A DNA stretch of 64,000 nt from BOG-908 sp965198915 (lineage in GTDB: Bacteria; Pseudomonadota; Alphaproteobacteria; Acetobacterales; Acetobacteraceae): contig CBDAQC010000002.1 of NCBI GenBank assembly GCA_965198915.1, positions 744,001-808,000 on the forward strand. The letters are read 5' to 3'. The stretch's first letter is position 1; each line of letters starts with the position of its first letter. Shown here in pieces: positions 34,958 through 42,876 of this stretch. The notes under the pieces were generated by a model that saw only the letters and a list, made by a program, of their open reading frames with translations, was not told where the DNA came from and searched no databases. Position numbers and translations under genes: made by a program.

Positions 34958-35078
34958 GAAGGCGGTTCTTTTCTGCAAGAAAGAACCCGCACATTTCTGC
35001 TTCGCTGTCGCGGACCCGACGCGGAGTCACCAGCGGATAGCAGACGTTCTTCCGAGAAGGAGCGCCCTGCCTGCCTAT
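34945..35078. repeat. Palindromic element E10 (degenerate pair, changed stem)
   Basis: The left arm 34945-35000 has the hairpin GGTTCTTT-TCTGCAAG-AAAGAACC, in which both sides differ from the consensus CTTC/GAAG but still pair. The core CGCTGTCGCGGACCC is preserved. The right arm (about 35045-35078) is a remnant ending CTGCCTA. It lies between cobT (its TAG is the right end) and the rhtA-like gene (TTG in the left arm). Confidence 0.8.
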
Positions 35079-36952
35079 GCAATGATGGCAGACCGCTCGA
35101 TGGAGGCCCGCACCCAGGCCTCCGCTGCGGTATCGTCGAACAGTTCGGACAACTTCTTCATCATGGTGCCGCCAAGTTCTTCGGCATCCACGATCGTCAC
35201 CGCGCGGCGATAGTAGCGCGTCACGTCGTGCCCGATGCCGATGGCGATCAGCTCCACCGTGTCGCGGCTTTCGATTTCGTGGATCACCTGGCGCAAATGA
35301 CGTTCCAGGAAATTGCCCGGGTTAATCGAAAGCGTGCTGTCGTCCACCGGTGCGCCGTCGCTTATCACCATAAGGATTCGCCGGTGTTCCGGGCGCGCCA
35401 TCAGGCGGCGATAGGCCCATAGCAGCGCCTCGCCGTCGATGTTTTCCTTGAGCAGGCCTTCGCGCAGCATCAGGCCGAGATTCTTGCGGGCGCGGCGCCA
35501 CGGGCTGTCAGCGGATTTGTAGATTATGTGGCGCAAATCGTTCAGCCGGCCGGGGTTGCGCGGCTTGCCGGCATGTACCCAGGCGTCCCGGCTCTGGCCG
35601 CCTTTCCAGGCGCGCGTGGTGAAGCCCAGCACTTCTGTCTTCACCGCGCAGCGCTCCAGCGTGCGGGCGAGTATGTCGCCGCACATGGCAGCCACGGTGA
35701 TCGGGCGGCCGCGCATGCTGCCGGAATTGTCGATCAGCAGGGTGACAACCGTGTCGCGGAATTCCGTGTCGCGCTCGTGCTTGTAGCTGAGCGATTGCAT
35801 CGGATTGACGATCACGCGCGCCAGGCGGCCGGCGTCCAGCATGCCTTCCTCCAGATCGAACTCCCAGGCGCGCGTCTGCTGCGCCATCAGACGGCGCTGC
35901 AGGCGGTTGGCAAGCCTGGAGACCACGCCTTGCAGATGTTGCAATTGCTGGTCAAGCTGCTGGCGCAAGCGGGTGAGCTCGTCGGCGTCGCAGAGGTCCT
36001 CCGCGGCCACCTCCTCGTCGAAGGCGCGGGTGTAGGCGCGGTAGTGGCTTTCGGTGTCGTCGTCCGGGCGTTCGCGGCGCGGCTGCGGGCCGGCGGGGCG
36101 GTCGTCGCCCTCTGCGCCGGCGGCGTCCTCGTCCTCGCTGTCGCCGGTCTCGTCAGGGGCCTGCTCGCCGCTCATCTCCTCCGGTGACGCGGACAGCATA
36201 CTTTCCGATTCGGACTGTTTCTCGCCCTCGCTCTCCGTGATGTTGTCCTGCGCGCCGCTCTGCTCGCCGGCCTCCTCCTTCTGCTCCTCGGATTCTTCCT
36301 GCTCGGCTTCTGATTCGGCTTCTGCCAAGTCGAGGGCCGCCAGCAGCTTGCGGGCGGCGCGGGCATAGGCGTTCTGGTCGTGCTGCGCGTCAGCCAGTTC
36401 GGCAAGCGCCGAGTCCGCCTTTTCGCCCAAGCCCTCGCGCCACAGATTCAGCACGGCAGTTGCGGCCTGTGGGGAGGTCTGACCGGACATGCGCTCGCGG
36501 GCGAGCAAAGCGAGTGCCGCACTGGCCGGAAGCTGGTCGCGCCTGGTCATGCGGTCCAGCCCGTCCGCCTCCACGGTTTCGGTCAGGCGGGCGCGCAGGT
36601 TTGCGGCGACCCCTTCCATGAAGCGGCCGCCCACGATTTCCACGCGCGCCTGCTCCAGCGCGTCGTAGATGGAGCGCGCGTCGCGCTCGGCCGGGCTGCG
36701 GGCAGCGTGGACCGCGTCGTCATGGTGGCGCAGGCGCAGGGCCGCACTGTCCGCGGCGCCGCGCAGGCGGGTCATCTCGGCGGCGGGCAAGGCGCGTGTG
36801 GGGACGGGGAGGCGGGCGCGCTTGCCGGTGACGCCGGAAGGCCCTGGCTGGAAGGCGACCTGCACGTCGGCCGATTGCGCCATGGCGCGCAGGGCGCCGG
36901 CGGTCGCGCGCTTGAAGTCCTCGGACTTGGTGTCTTTGTTGCTGCCTGACAT
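35075..36952 (-). CDS. cobT: CobT, cobaltochelatase subunit
   Basis: 625 residues. An N-terminal helical region (ATAGALRAMAQSADVQVAFQ) is followed by a very acidic middle segment (about 215-300, long runs of Glu, Asp, Ser) and a C-terminal von Willebrand A-type domain with the MIDAS motif DNSGSMRG and later ISDGAPVDDST. This is the CobT layout. With CobS and CobN it inserts cobalt into hydrogenobyrinate a,c-diamide in the aerobic cobalamin pathway. cobS, usually adjacent, is not in this window; the upstream neighbour is a GNAT gene. The stop TAG is the outer end of E10. Confidence 0.96.
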   Translation of the reverse strand: MSGSNKDTKSEDFKRATAGALRAMAQSADVQVAFQPGPSGVTGKRARLPVPTRALPAAEMTRLRGAADSAALRLRHHDDAVHAARSPAERDARSIYDALEQARVEIVGGRFMEGVAANLRARLTETVEADGLDRMTRRDQLPASAALALLARERMSGQTSPQAATAVLNLWREGLGEKADSALAELADAQHDQNAYARAARKLLAALDLAEAESEAEQEESEEQKEEAGEQSGAQDNITESEGEKQSESESMLSASPEEMSGEQAPDETGDSEDEDAAGAEGDDRPAGPQPRRERPDDDTESHYRAYTRAFDEEVAAEDLCDADELTRLRQQLDQQLQHLQGVVSRLANRLQRRLMAQQTRAWEFDLEEGMLDAGRLARVIVNPMQSLSYKHERDTEFRDTVVTLLIDNSGSMRGRPITVAAMCGDILARTLERCAVKTEVLGFTTRAWKGGQSRDAWVHAGKPRNPGRLNDLRHIIYKSADSPWRRARKNLGLMLREGLLKENIDGEALLWAYRRLMARPEHRRILMVISDGAPVDDSTLSINPGNFLERHLRQVIHEIESRDTVELIAIGIGHDVTRYYRRAVTIVDAEELGGTMMKKLSELFDDTAAEAWVRASIERSAIIA

Positions 36953-36976
36953 ACGCGATGAGTCCGTGGGGGAGGA

Positions 36977-37049
36977 GGTAAGGTAAGGCCTTCTTTTTTG
37001 AAGAAAAGAAGCAAAAGACTTTTGGCCTGGCTGTCGCGAACCTTGCCTA
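36977..37049. repeat. Palindromic element E11 (left arm plus short tail)
   Basis: The left arm 36977-37026 is intact: AAGGCCTTC, TTTTTTGAAGAAAA, GAAGCAAAAGACTTTTGG. The core is cut to GGCTGTCGCGAACC and then directly joined to the outer end CTTGCCTA (37043-37049), as if the right arm had been deleted internally. The GNAT gene ends with TAG at 37049-37047. cobT starts 25 bases away on the other side. Confidence 0.88.
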
Positions 37050-37547
37050 GCGCTCGGTCTTCAGGCTTCGGGTCATCAGGATGGCAGGGAATTTGCCGGA
37101 CGGGCCGATGCTTAGGTCACGCCGTTCCACTGCCTGGAAGCCAAGCGACTTGTAGAACGGTTCGGAGCCCAGGCTGGCAAGACAGGTGAATGTTTGGACG
37201 CCAGAAGCTGCGGCATCCTGCCGGCAGCGTTCGAAAATGCCTGAGCCCAGTGCTCGCCTGGTCCAGTCCGGGTGGGTCGCGAAATGGCGGATATGGGCCG
37301 TCCCGCTCTCGATCCTGCCCGTCCCCGGCTCCTGCAAGGTCCAGCCGCCACAGGCGGCGATACGGCCGTCGGCCGCAACCTGGACGTAGTACGTACCTGA
37401 AGCGAGCAGGCTGGAGTTCGCCCGGGCTATCGATGGTAGGACCGCGGCCATGACGGCCGGATCGTAATGGCGCGCCATGAGGCCGCCATAGGCGCTCGCC
37501 AGCACGGCGCCGACAGCGTCGGCGTCGTTTTCCCCGGCAACCCTCAT
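37047..37547 (-). CDS. GNAT-family N-acetyltransferase
   Basis: 166 residues. MRVAGENDADAVGAVLASAY at the start, a beta strand AACGGWTLQEPG, then HIRHFATHPDWTRRALGSGI, the acetyl-CoA-binding motif A region (R-x-x-G-x-G/S), and FYKSLGFQAVERRD at the end. This is the GNAT fold. The substrate is unknown. ATG 37547 gives a normal family start; a TTG at 37568 is the alternative. The stop TAG is the edge of E11. Confidence 0.88.
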   Translation of the reverse strand: MRVAGENDADAVGAVLASAYGGLMARHYDPAVMAAVLPSIARANSSLLASGTYYVQVAADGRIAACGGWTLQEPGTGRIESGTAHIRHFATHPDWTRRALGSGIFERCRQDAAASGVQTFTCLASLGSEPFYKSLGFQAVERRDLSIGPSGKFPAILMTRSLKTER

Positions 37548-37617
37548 GATAAAGCAGCCTGTGTGCAACGAATAATTCCGCTATCCGGCTAACAGGACGG
37601 GATGCTTTGCTGGTTAT

Positions 37618-38502
37618 CTAGGGCTGCGCCGCTGCCGTCGGCAGCTTCGCCCGCAATCGCCGTATCCGGCGCGCGTCCGAATCCAGCACGCGGAACTCGG
37701 CGCCTGATACGTGCGAGATCACTTCGCCGCGTGCCGGCACGCGCCCGGCCAGGGTGAAGATCAGGCCGCCGATCGTGTCGATGTCGGCCGCACGCTCCTC
37801 CTCGGTCAGCAGCGCACCGACACGGGCCTCGAAATCCTCAACCTTCATGCGCGCATCCACATCCAGCGTGCCATCAGCGCGCTCCGTCACCATCGGTGTG
37901 TCGTGTTCGTCGTGCTCGTCGGCGATGTCGCCGACGATCGTCTCGACCAGGTCCTCGATGGTCAGCAGGCCGTCGATACCGCCATACTCGTCCACCACCA
38001 GCGCCAAATGCACGCGGGCCACGCGCATCTGCAGCAGCAGGTCCAGCACCGGTATCTGCGGGGCGACCATCAGCGGGCGGCGCAGGATCGCTTCCAGCCG
38101 GAACGCGTCCGGCTTGCCGTCCCAGGCGAACACGTCCTTGATGTGGACCATGCCCACGATGTCGTCGAGCTGCTCGCGGTAGACGGGCATGCGGCTGTGG
38201 CCCTCGCGGCGTATCAGCTCCAGCGCCTGGTCCCAGGTCAGGTCCACCGGCATGGCCACGATGTCCGCCCGCGGGATCATCACGTCGTCCGCGGTGGCGC
38301 CGCGCAGGCGCAGCACGTTGGCAATCAGCGCGCGCTCCTGGCGGTCCAGCTCGGGGACTTCGCCGTCGGTGTCGCCGGCATCTGCGGCTTCCTGGACCAG
38401 CTCGGCGATGCTTTCGCGCACGCCGTGCTCGTGGCGGCGGGCGCGGCTGCCTAGGAGGTTGCCTATGCGGTTGAGCAGGGTGGTGCCGGAGGTGTCGCTC
38501 AT
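37618..38502 (-). CDS. CorC/HlyC-type CBS-domain protein
   Basis: 294 residues. The first 70 residues end in LRLRGATADDVMIPRADIVA, the conserved lead-in to paired CBS domains (about 72-190; VDEYGGIDGLLTIEDLVETI is the second-domain signature). A CorC_HlyC transporter-associated domain follows (about 205-285, FTLAGRVPARGEVI). Members include CorC/YbeX, linked to Mg/Co export and ribosome function. It follows the ybeY gene on the same strand, separated by E12; the phoH-ybeY-corC order is a classical conserved cluster. Confidence 0.92.
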   Translation of the reverse strand: MSDTSGTTLLNRIGNLLGSRARRHEHGVRESIAELVQEAADAGDTDGEVPELDRQERALIANVLRLRGATADDVMIPRADIVAMPVDLTWDQALELIRREGHSRMPVYREQLDDIVGMVHIKDVFAWDGKPDAFRLEAILRRPLMVAPQIPVLDLLLQMRVARVHLALVVDEYGGIDGLLTIEDLVETIVGDIADEHDEHDTPMVTERADGTLDVDARMKVEDFEARVGALLTEEERAADIDTIGGLIFTLAGRVPARGEVISHVSGAEFRVLDSDARRIRRLRAKLPTAAAQP

Positions 38503-38516
38503 GGGGCGGCGGCGCG

Positions 38517-38699
38517 AAGGAAGGAAGCAAGGCCTTCTTTTCTGAAAAAAAGAAGCAAAAAACTTTTACTCTCCCGCTGGCCCATGGGCGCGCGCAGGTT
38601 CTGCCGAGGCGGGTGCTGGCAGAACCAGGCCGCGCCGTGGTGCAGGCGGGGAAGCAGAAGTTTTTTGCTTCTTTTTTTCAAAAAAGAAGGCCTTCCTTC
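38517..38699. repeat. Palindromic element E12 (paired arms, GGTTCTGCC core)
   Basis: Left arm 38517-38567, right arm 38656-38699. The core contains GGTTCTGCC (38597-38605) and GGCAGAACC (38618-38626), a perfect 9-bp inverted repeat. It lies between ybeY and the corC-like gene inside the conserved cluster. The ybeY stop TGA overlaps the right end. Confidence 0.93.
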
Positions 38700-39189
38700 A
38701 TCTGCGCTTCCACGGATTAGGCACCCCGATCCGGCTCAGGATACGCGCCTCCTCCATCTCCATGCGCCGCGCATCGCCCACTTCGTGGTGGTCATACCCG
38801 CGCAGATGCAGCGCGCCGTGCACCACCAAATGCGCCAGGTGGTGCGCCGCCGGCCTTCCCGCGGCTGCCGCTTCCCGCCGCACGCTGCCCAAGGCGAGCA
38901 CGATGTCACCGCCCAGGAAGCCGCCCGCGGGGCCCGGCCCCAGGTCGAAGGTCAGCACGTTCGTGGGCTTGTTGCAGTTTCGGTGCAGCGCGTTGAGCGA
39001 CTTCACCGCCCGGTCCGAGCTGAGCACCACGGTGCCGGCGCCGCCTGCCGCCATGGCGGCGCGCGCGGCAAGCCGAGCGGCGCGGGGGATCAGCCGGTTC
39101 CAGCCGTGGTCCTGCACTAGGACCGTGGGCGTGGTGCCTGGGGCGGTTCGGAACCCCGCTTGCGCGGGGCTAGGACTGGACGGTTCCAT
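38698..39189 (-). CDS. ybeY: Endoribonuclease YbeY
   Basis: 163 residues. The C-terminal half contains HLVVHGALHLRGYDH, the HGxLHLxGYDH zinc-binding motif of YbeY. NCNKPTNVLTFDLGP is the substrate-groove block. YbeY takes part in 16S rRNA 3' maturation and ribosome quality control. ATG 39189 lies inside the end of phoH, a 20-base overlap, so the two are coupled. The N-terminal 15 or so residues are Ser/Pro-rich and variable. Confidence 0.95.
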   Translation of the reverse strand: MEPSSPSPAQAGFRTAPGTTPTVLVQDHGWNRLIPRAARLAARAAMAAGGAGTVVLSSDRAVKSLNALHRNCNKPTNVLTFDLGPGPAGGFLGGDIVLALGSVRREAAAAGRPAAHHLAHLVVHGALHLRGYDHHEVGDARRMEMEEARILSRIGVPNPWKRR

Positions 39190-40216
39190 CGCTCTCCCGG
39201 CGCGTACGGCCCCGGGTGGTCTCCCGGGCCGCGGCCGCGCGCTGATCGTAGGCCTCAACGATGCGTCCGACCAGGGGATGGCGCACTACGTCGCGCACGC
39301 CGAAGCGGGCGAAGCCGATGCCCTGCACGCCCTCCAGCGTTTCCACCGCGTCACGCAGGCCGCTGCGTGTGCCGGGCGGCAGGTCGATCTGCGTCAGGTC
39401 GCCGGTGACCACCATGCGCGTGCCTTCGCCCATGCGGGTGAGGAACATCTTCATCTGCGCTTCCGTGGTGTTCTGCGCCTCGTCCAGGATGACGAAGGCA
39501 TGCGCCAGCGTGCGGCCACGCATGAAGGCGAGCGGCGCCACCTCGATCTCGCCGGTGCCCATGCGGCGCAGGACCTGGTCGCCGGGCATCATGTCATGCA
39601 GGGCGTCGTAGAGCGGGCGCAGATAGGGGTCGATCTTCTCCTTCAGGTCGCCGGGCAGAAAGCCCAGGCGCTCGCCGGCCTCCACCGCGGGGCGGCACAG
39701 CACGATGCGTTCGACGCGTCCGGCCAGCAGCATGGCCACCGCCTGGGCGACGGCGAGATAGGTCTTGCCGGTGCCGGCGGGGCCCAGGGCAAAGACCATC
39801 TCGTGGCGGGCCAGGGTCTCGATGTAGGCGGTCTGGCCGGGCGAGCGCGGGCCCACGGCGCCGCGCCGCGTGCGTATGGCGGGCAGGTCGGACAGCGGCA
39901 GGCGCGGATCCTCGTCCGTGCGGTTCACCAGGCGAATCGCGGCGTCCACGTCGCCGGCGGCCACGCTTTGGCCTTTCTCCAGGCGGCGGTAGAGGCCCTG
40001 CAGGGCGGCTTCGGCGGCCTGCACGCGGTCCGGCTCGCCGCTGATGTTCACCCTGTTGCCCCGGCATGCGAGGCGCACGCCGAATCCCTGTTCCAGCCGC
40101 ACCAGGTGCCGATCGTGATCGCCGAGCAGCAATGGCAGCAGGGCGTTATCGTTGAAGTTGATCGTGATGGCGCGGCCGGGCGCCGGGGTGGGGGCCGAGG
40201 GGGACAATTGTGTCAA
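39170..40216 (-). CDS. phoH: PhoH-family ATPase
   Basis: 348 residues. An N-terminal KH-like/R3H-type region (about 20-110, including FNDNALLPLLLGDHDRHLV) leads to the PhoH ATPase core: FALGPAGTGKTYLAVAQAV (Walker A), LCRPAVEAGERLGFLPGDL, FVILDEAQNTTEAQMKMFL (Walker B) and VVTGDLTQIDLP. No ATG fits the start. TTG 40216 overlaps the miaB TGA (TTGA), with GGAG about 11 bases upstream. This coupling of miaB-phoH-ybeY is common in alphaproteobacteria. Its exact cellular role is unclear; it is linked to RNA metabolism. Confidence 0.95.
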   Translation of the reverse strand: MTQLSPSAPTPAPGRAITINFNDNALLPLLLGDHDRHLVRLEQGFGVRLACRGNRVNISGEPDRVQAAEAALQGLYRRLEKGQSVAAGDVDAAIRLVNRTDEDPRLPLSDLPAIRTRRGAVGPRSPGQTAYIETLARHEMVFALGPAGTGKTYLAVAQAVAMLLAGRVERIVLCRPAVEAGERLGFLPGDLKEKIDPYLRPLYDALHDMMPGDQVLRRMGTGEIEVAPLAFMRGRTLAHAFVILDEAQNTTEAQMKMFLTRMGEGTRMVVTGDLTQIDLPPGTRSGLRDAVETLEGVQGIGFARFGVRDVVRHPLVGRIVEAYDQRAAAARETTRGRTRRESDGTVQS

Positions 40217-41568
40217 GCGCAGGCCTTCTCCTTGAGGAACTCTCCAGACAGGGAATTGGTGTGCGCGGCGACGATGCACACCGGGATCTCCTGGCCGATC
40301 AGCGATGCGCTGGCAGCCAGGTGAACGGGTTGAAGCCATGGCGCGCGGCCGGCGATCTGGCCGGGGTGGCGGCCGTGGCCGGTGACGAGCACGGGGACGG
40401 TCAGTCCGACGCAGCCCGCGTTGAAGGCGGCCTGCTGGGTGCGCAGCAGGTCCTGCAGCGCGTGCAGGCGGCGATCCTTCTCGGCTTCCGGCACCTGGTG
40501 AGGCGCGCCGGCGGCGGGCGTGCCGGGCCGCGCCGAGTATTTGAAGCTGTAGGCCTGGGCGAAGCGCACGTCGCGAATGAGCTGCAATGTGGCCTCGAAA
40601 TCGGCCTCCGTCTCGCCGGGGTGGCCCACGATGAAGTCCGACGACATGGCGAGGTCAGGGCGGGCGGCGCGCAGGCGGCCGACGATGTCCAGATACTCGG
40701 CGGCGGTATGGCGGCGGTTCATCGCGGCCAGCATGCGGTCCGAGCCGGACTGCACCGGCAGGTGCAGGAACGGCATGAGCTGGGGCAGCTCGGCATGGGC
40801 GGCGATCAGGGCCGCATCCATGTCGCGCGGGTGCGACGTGGTGTAGCGCAGGCGGGCCAGGCCGGGGATGCCCGCCAATGCGGTGAGCAGGCCGGCCAGC
40901 GTGCCGCCGGCGCCCTCGCCGTGCCAGGCGTTGACGTTTTGGCCGAGCAGGGTGATCTCGCGCGCACCGCCAGCGACCATGCGGCGCGCTTCGGCCAGGA
41001 TGGAGGCGGCCGGACGGCTGGATTCGGCGCCGCGCGTGTAGGGCACGACGCAGAAGCTGCAGAACTTGTCGCAGCCTTCCTGGATGGAGAGGAACGCGGT
41101 CAGCCCGCCGGCGGTCTGCGGGGCGGCTTCGTCCGGCAGGTGGTCGAACTTAGATTCGGGCGGGAAGTCGGTGTCGATGACGGCGCCGGCGGCGCGGCTC
41201 GCCTGGGCCACCATCTCCGGCAGGCGGTGGTAGGTCTGCGGACCCAGCACGATGTCCACATAGGGCGCGCGGGCCAGGATCTCCGCCCCCTCCGCCTGGG
41301 CCACGCAGCCGGCCACGGCCAGGATGGTGGCGCGTCCGGTCTCGGCGCGGGCAGCCTTTATCACACGAAGGCGGCCCAGCTCGGAGAACACCTTCTCGGT
41401 GGCCCGGTCACGTATGTGGCAGGTGTTGAGGATGACCATGTCGGCGTCCTCCGGCGTGCCGGCAGGCGCGTAGCCGAGCGGCGCCAGGACGTCCGCCATG
41501 CGGGCGGAGTCGTACACGTTCATCTGGCAACCCCAGGTGATGACGTGCAGTCGCTTCGGTGAAGGCAT
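40213..41568 (-). CDS. miaB: tRNA-2-methylthio-N6-dimethylallyladenosine synthase MiaB
   Basis: 451 residues. The N-terminal UPF0004 domain has WGCQMNVYDS and LNTCHIRDRATEK, with a third Cys in VAGCVAQAEG. The radical-SAM motif is EGCDKFCSFCVVPYTRG (CxxxCxxC). LPVQSGSDRMLAAMNR and SSDFIVGHPGETEADFEATL follow, and a TRAM domain ends the protein. It methylthiolates A37 of tRNAs reading UNN codons. ATG 41568 begins just before the conserved RLHVITWGCQMN; longer readings are unsupported. Confidence 0.97.
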   Translation of the reverse strand: MPSPKRLHVITWGCQMNVYDSARMADVLAPLGYAPAGTPEDADMVILNTCHIRDRATEKVFSELGRLRVIKAARAETGRATILAVAGCVAQAEGAEILARAPYVDIVLGPQTYHRLPEMVAQASRAAGAVIDTDFPPESKFDHLPDEAAPQTAGGLTAFLSIQEGCDKFCSFCVVPYTRGAESSRPAASILAEARRMVAGGAREITLLGQNVNAWHGEGAGGTLAGLLTALAGIPGLARLRYTTSHPRDMDAALIAAHAELPQLMPFLHLPVQSGSDRMLAAMNRRHTAAEYLDIVGRLRAARPDLAMSSDFIVGHPGETEADFEATLQLIRDVRFAQAYSFKYSARPGTPAAGAPHQVPEAEKDRRLHALQDLLRTQQAAFNAGCVGLTVPVLVTGHGRHPGQIAGRAPWLQPVHLAASASLIGQEIPVCIVAAHTNSLSGEFLKEKACA

Positions 41569-41716
41569 CAAACGGGGCTCCGGCTCTGACGCCGCATGCG
41601 GCGAGAAGAGCGGAGAGATCGCGGGGCGCCGATGCGCCGTCAACTGTTTCCCGTACTGAACATCCGTCTCTCCGGGTGTTGTGGTGCTATGAGCGATGTT
41701 GTTTCGAGTCTCAGTC

Positions 41717-41770
41717 AAGGGAAGGAAGCAGGGCGTTCTCTTTTGAAAAAAGAGCGGCGGAGGTCTGCAT
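41717..41770. repeat. Palindromic element E13 (degenerate single arm)
   Basis: AGGGAAGGAAGCAGGGCGTT, then CTCTTTT-GA-AAAAAGAG and CGGCGGAGGTCTGC. The stem is CTC/GAG instead of CTTC/GAAG, again a paired change. It lies between miaB and the acyltransferase gene, which are both on the minus strand. Confidence 0.7.
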
Positions 41771-41823
41771 CCTTTCGGCAGGCGGGCGGCAGCGTTGCGG
41801 TGCCGGAGCCGTGGATGCCGCGC

Positions 41824-42750
41824 TCAGGCGAACACCGCGGCGCCCGCGGCTGCTGCCACCGCACCCGCCAGCGGACGCGCCGGCCGGTTCTGCCGCAGCG
41901 CCGCGGCGCCGTCTGCCACGACCTGCCAAGTGGCCTGGCTCAGCGCCTTGCGTGAGGGGTAGTCGGCAGGATCGAGCGGCGTGTGGAATAGCAGGGTCAC
42001 CCGCTTGCCCCGCCATTGGGCGATGCGCCAGACATGCGGCACCAGGTCCATGTCACCGAACCAGGCGAACACGCAGCGGCTGCTACGGCTGACCGGCAGA
42101 CCCGCCAGTCGGTCGTACACCACGGAGACGGGCTGTATGAGCGGACGGGACTCGCCATAGGCGGCGGCAAAGAAAGAGGAATGGAACGGCAGCACGCGCG
42201 AGCCGTCCGAACTGGTGCCTTCGGGGAACAGGATCAGGTCGTCACCGCCGGCAAGTTTCTCCTGCATCTGGTCGCGTTCCCGGCCGATGCCCTGGCGGGA
42301 CCGGCTGACGAACACGGTGCGGCCGAGGCGGGCGATGGTGCCTACGATCGGCCAGCCGGCAACGTCATCCTTGGCCACGAAGCAGGCGTGCAAGGTGCCG
42401 CCCACGGCTGGGATATCCAGCCAGCTCGAGTGGTTGCAGACATAGATGAGGGCGCGTTCCTTCGGGCGGGTGGCGCGCCGGGCGGCCGGCGCGCCGATGA
42501 TGCGCACCTGCAGGCCGATGAGACGGGCGACGCTGTGCCAGTAGAACGCGGCGAAACTGACGCGGGCAGGGGCGCGGGTGACGAGGAAGATGGCCTGCAG
42601 GACACAGGCGAAAGGTGTGAACAGGCACACACTGGCGATGCGGCGCACCGCGCGCAGCTTGCGCAGTATGCGCCGTTCCGATGTGGACGGGCTGACCGCT
42701 GCTGGTTGCACCAGCACGGCGGCGCGGAAGCTGGGATTCAAACGGCTCAT
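41824..42750 (-). CDS. PlsC-type 1-acyl-glycerol-3-phosphate acyltransferase
   Basis: 308 residues. One or two N-terminal membrane segments (about 38-60) are followed by the PlsC domain: CNHSSWLDIPAVGG (NHxxxxD motif I), FVSRSRQGIGRERDQ (motif II) and LILFPEGTSSDGSRVLPF (FPEGT motif III). It acylates lysophosphatidic acid or an ornithine-lipid-type acceptor; the exact acceptor is not clear. The Ala-rich C-terminus is unusual but has no recognisable domain. Stands alone, with E13 on its downstream side. Confidence 0.9.
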   Translation of the reverse strand: MSRLNPSFRAAVLVQPAAVSPSTSERRILRKLRAVRRIASVCLFTPFACVLQAIFLVTRAPARVSFAAFYWHSVARLIGLQVRIIGAPAARRATRPKERALIYVCNHSSWLDIPAVGGTLHACFVAKDDVAGWPIVGTIARLGRTVFVSRSRQGIGRERDQMQEKLAGGDDLILFPEGTSSDGSRVLPFHSSFFAAAYGESRPLIQPVSVVYDRLAGLPVSRSSRCVFAWFGDMDLVPHVWRIAQWRGKRVTLLFHTPLDPADYPSRKALSQATWQVVADGAAALRQNRPARPLAGAVAAAAGAAVFA

Positions 42751-42876
42751 AGCAGACGGGTTTTACGCCCAGTTCCGGCCGTGTGCGACGGCCGAAGTGT
42801 TACTGTTGCGCGACAGCACGGAGGTGTGCCAAATTTGCACTAGCCTGCCGGGGGCACCAGTTTGGCTGCTGACCGT

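Noticed and set aside
36953..37046. Cobalamin riboswitch upstream of cobT
   Set aside because: The short gap is filled by element E11 and lacks any B12-box-like sequence.
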